A DNA stretch of 6,225 nt from Synergistaceae bacterium (GTDB lineage Bacteria > Synergistota > Synergistia > Synergistales > Aminobacteriaceae), in contig JAFSNU010000197.1 of assembly GCA_017447325.1 (NCBI GenBank), positions 1-6,225 of the forward strand, in the 5' to 3' direction. Positions 4,988 to 6,225 of this stretch are shown piece after piece. A program made the position numbers and the translations under genes. Under the pieces are notes generated by a model that worked only from the letters and a program-made list of their open reading frames with translations, had not been told where the DNA came from and did no database searches. The stretch's first letter is position 1; each line of letters begins with the position of its first letter.

Positions 4988-6225
4988 TAAATTTTAATTT
5001 TCATTCTATCACGCATAGCTTCAAACTCGCTGCTTAAAGCTTTAAGCAAAATATCAGCATTATTAATTTGCAGCTCAACCTGCTTAAAGCCCGTCCCGCC
5101 GTAAGAATTACGATTTGCAACGCTCGCCTGAGCCGAGATTAAATCTAATAAATCTTCATCGCAACTTGATAAATGCGCTTGCCATTGCTCTAAACTTAAA
5201 TCTTTAAACTTCAAATTATTTTCAATGCAGAACGCAACGAGCTTGCCGACCTGATAATGCGCATCCCTGAACGGCACGCCGCGCTTGACTAAATACTCGG
5301 CTATGTCCGTCGCTAGAGCAAAGCCCTTGCCCTTGCCGTTATCAATGCTGTCAAGAGCCGCAGCTTCGTCAACTTCAATTTTAGAAATTAAATCGGCTAA
5401 AATATTTACAACGCTCTCGACAACATCAAGCGACGCGAATAATCCGCGCTTGTCTTCCTGCAAATCTCTATCATAAGTCATGGGCAAGCCCTTTAAACTT
5501 ACTAATAAATCCATCATGTGGCCTAAGACTTGGCCGGTCTTGCCTCGAATTAACTCTAAAACATCCGGATTTTTCTTCTGCGGCATCATGCTCGAACCGG
5601 TACAAAACGCGTCAGGTAATTTCAGCCAGCCGAACTCCTGCGTACTCCAGATTATAAAGTCCTCGCTTAAACGCGACGCATGCACTGCAAAGACGCTCGC
5701 GAAATGATGAAAATCAGTCATGTAATCGCGCTGCGCAACCGTGTCCAAACTATTGCGGGTTGCGTGATCAAAGCCTAATAAATCAGCCGTGAAATTTCTA
5801 TCTATATTAATAGTAGAACCTGCAAGCGCGCCGGCTCCGAGCGGACATTCATTAAGCGCGTTCAACGCAAATTTTAAACGCTCATAATCGCGGTTAAACG
5901 CCTCGAACCATGCTAATAAATAATGCCCGAACGAGATCGGCTGCGCTTGCTGCAAATGCGTATAGCCCGACACTATCACAAATTTATTTTTATCAGCCTG
6001 AGCTAAAATAATTTTTAATAAATTAATAAAGCTCTCGCTCAAATTTAAAAGCCTGTCACGCAAATATAATCTTACTGTAACTTGAACTTGATCATTGCGG
6101 CTGCGTGCAGTATGCAGTTTAGCTCCTAACGGCTCAAGCTGCGTCAATCTATTTTCGATATTCATGTGAACATCTTCAAGCTCAACATCAGGCTTGAACT
6201 TGCCGCTTTGAATTTCGCTCAGGAC
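4987..6225 (-). CDS. argH: Argininosuccinate lyase, 5'-truncated by the window edge
   Basis: This cytoplasmic enzyme splits argininosuccinate into arginine and fumarate, the last step of arginine synthesis. The window holds 412 residues; the frame is open through 6225 and about 60 N-terminal residues are missing compared with the usual 460. An ATG at 6165 is internal: it is the Met of the conserved EDVHMNIE motif (fragment residues 17-24). Family signatures follow in order: KLHTARSRNDQV (36-47), GYTHLQQAQP with the conserved His90, CPLGAGALAGS, RNSLDTVAQRDY, and the fumarase/lyase superfamily signature GSSMMPQKKNP (210-220) with the catalytic-loop serines 211-212. KGLPMTYDRDLQEDK and YLVKRGVPFRDAH are also typical. 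The enzyme is normally a homotetramer with shared active sites. The gene is first in the visible series and no arginine-pathway neighbour (argG would be expected upstream) is in view. Identification is secure. Confidence 0.97.
   Translation of the reverse strand, partial: VLSEIQSGKFKPDVELEDVHMNIENRLTQLEPLGAKLHTARSRNDQVQVTVRLYLRDRLLNLSESFINLLKIILAQADKNKFVIVSGYTHLQQAQPISFGHYLLAWFEAFNRDYERLKFALNALNECPLGAGALAGSTINIDRNFTADLLGFDHATRNSLDTVAQRDYMTDFHHFASVFAVHASRLSEDFIIWSTQEFGWLKLPDAFCTGSSMMPQKKNPDVLELIRGKTGQVLGHMMDLLVSLKGLPMTYDRDLQEDKRGLFASLDVVESVVNILADLISKIEVDEAAALDSIDNGKGKGFALATDIAEYLVKRGVPFRDAHYQVGKLVAFCIENNLKFKDLSLEQWQAHLSSCDEDLLDLISAQASVANRNSYGGTGFKQVELQINNADILLKALSSEFEAMRDRMKIKI

Noticed and set aside
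4987..6165. argH starting at the ATG at 6165
   Set aside because: The frame continues upstream to the window edge through the conserved EDVH residues, so this ATG is internal and the gene is truncated by the window.
1..6225. CRISPR array, tRNA/rRNA, toxin-antitoxin, phage or defence system
   Set aside because: No regularly spaced direct repeats, no cloverleaf or ribosomal signatures, and all four coding regions belong to well-known housekeeping or transport families.

Overview
The window carries four complete or nearly complete genes, all on the minus strand. In transcription order (right to left) they are argininosuccinate lyase (argH, 5' end cut off by the window edge), a class A penicillin-binding protein of the PBP1C type (pbpC), a ten-helix EamA/DMT-family transporter, and an LplT-like major facilitator transporter. 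I see no convincing plus-strand gene.

Region by region: argH fills 4987-6225 and lacks roughly its first 60 codons. Its stop is only 15 bases before the pbpC start, and those bases fall in a perfect AT-only palindrome. pbpC (2686-4971) is followed after 67 bases by the DMT gene, with no terminator between them, so argH-pbpC-DMT look like one transcript. The DMT start is best placed at a TTG served by a strong Shine-Dalgarno sequence (stop at 1713). A spacer of about 230 bases follows. It holds a hairpin-rich, G+C-rich element of about 124 bp with imperfect 22-bp terminal inverted repeats (MITE-like) and weak regulatory motifs. The MFS gene (185-1480) comes next and ends in a good hairpin terminator at about 110-163. 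Positions 1-109 hold a near-consensus sigma-70 promoter firing leftward out of the window. The first 57 bases of its transcript contain no usable start codon.

Organism: PBP1C and an LplT-like carrier both suggest a diderm (Gram-negative-type) bacterium. Base composition is mixed: GC-containing codons in conserved regions, but AT-only runs at gene ends and in spacers. The word AAATTTAA (or its complement) recurs far more often than base composition predicts. Strong AAGGAG ribosome-binding sites precede two of the four genes. I cannot name the phylum. Synergistota or a Negativicutes-like anaerobe would fit, but this is a guess.

Functionally the genes form no single pathway. Two (PBP1C, LplT-like) concern the cell envelope, one (ArgH) makes arginine, and the DMT protein is a transporter of unknown substrate. 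I found no new defence, mobile or biosynthetic system. The most interesting items are the inverted-repeat element, the outward promoter with an unexplained leader, and the repeated AT-rich motifs at gene ends.
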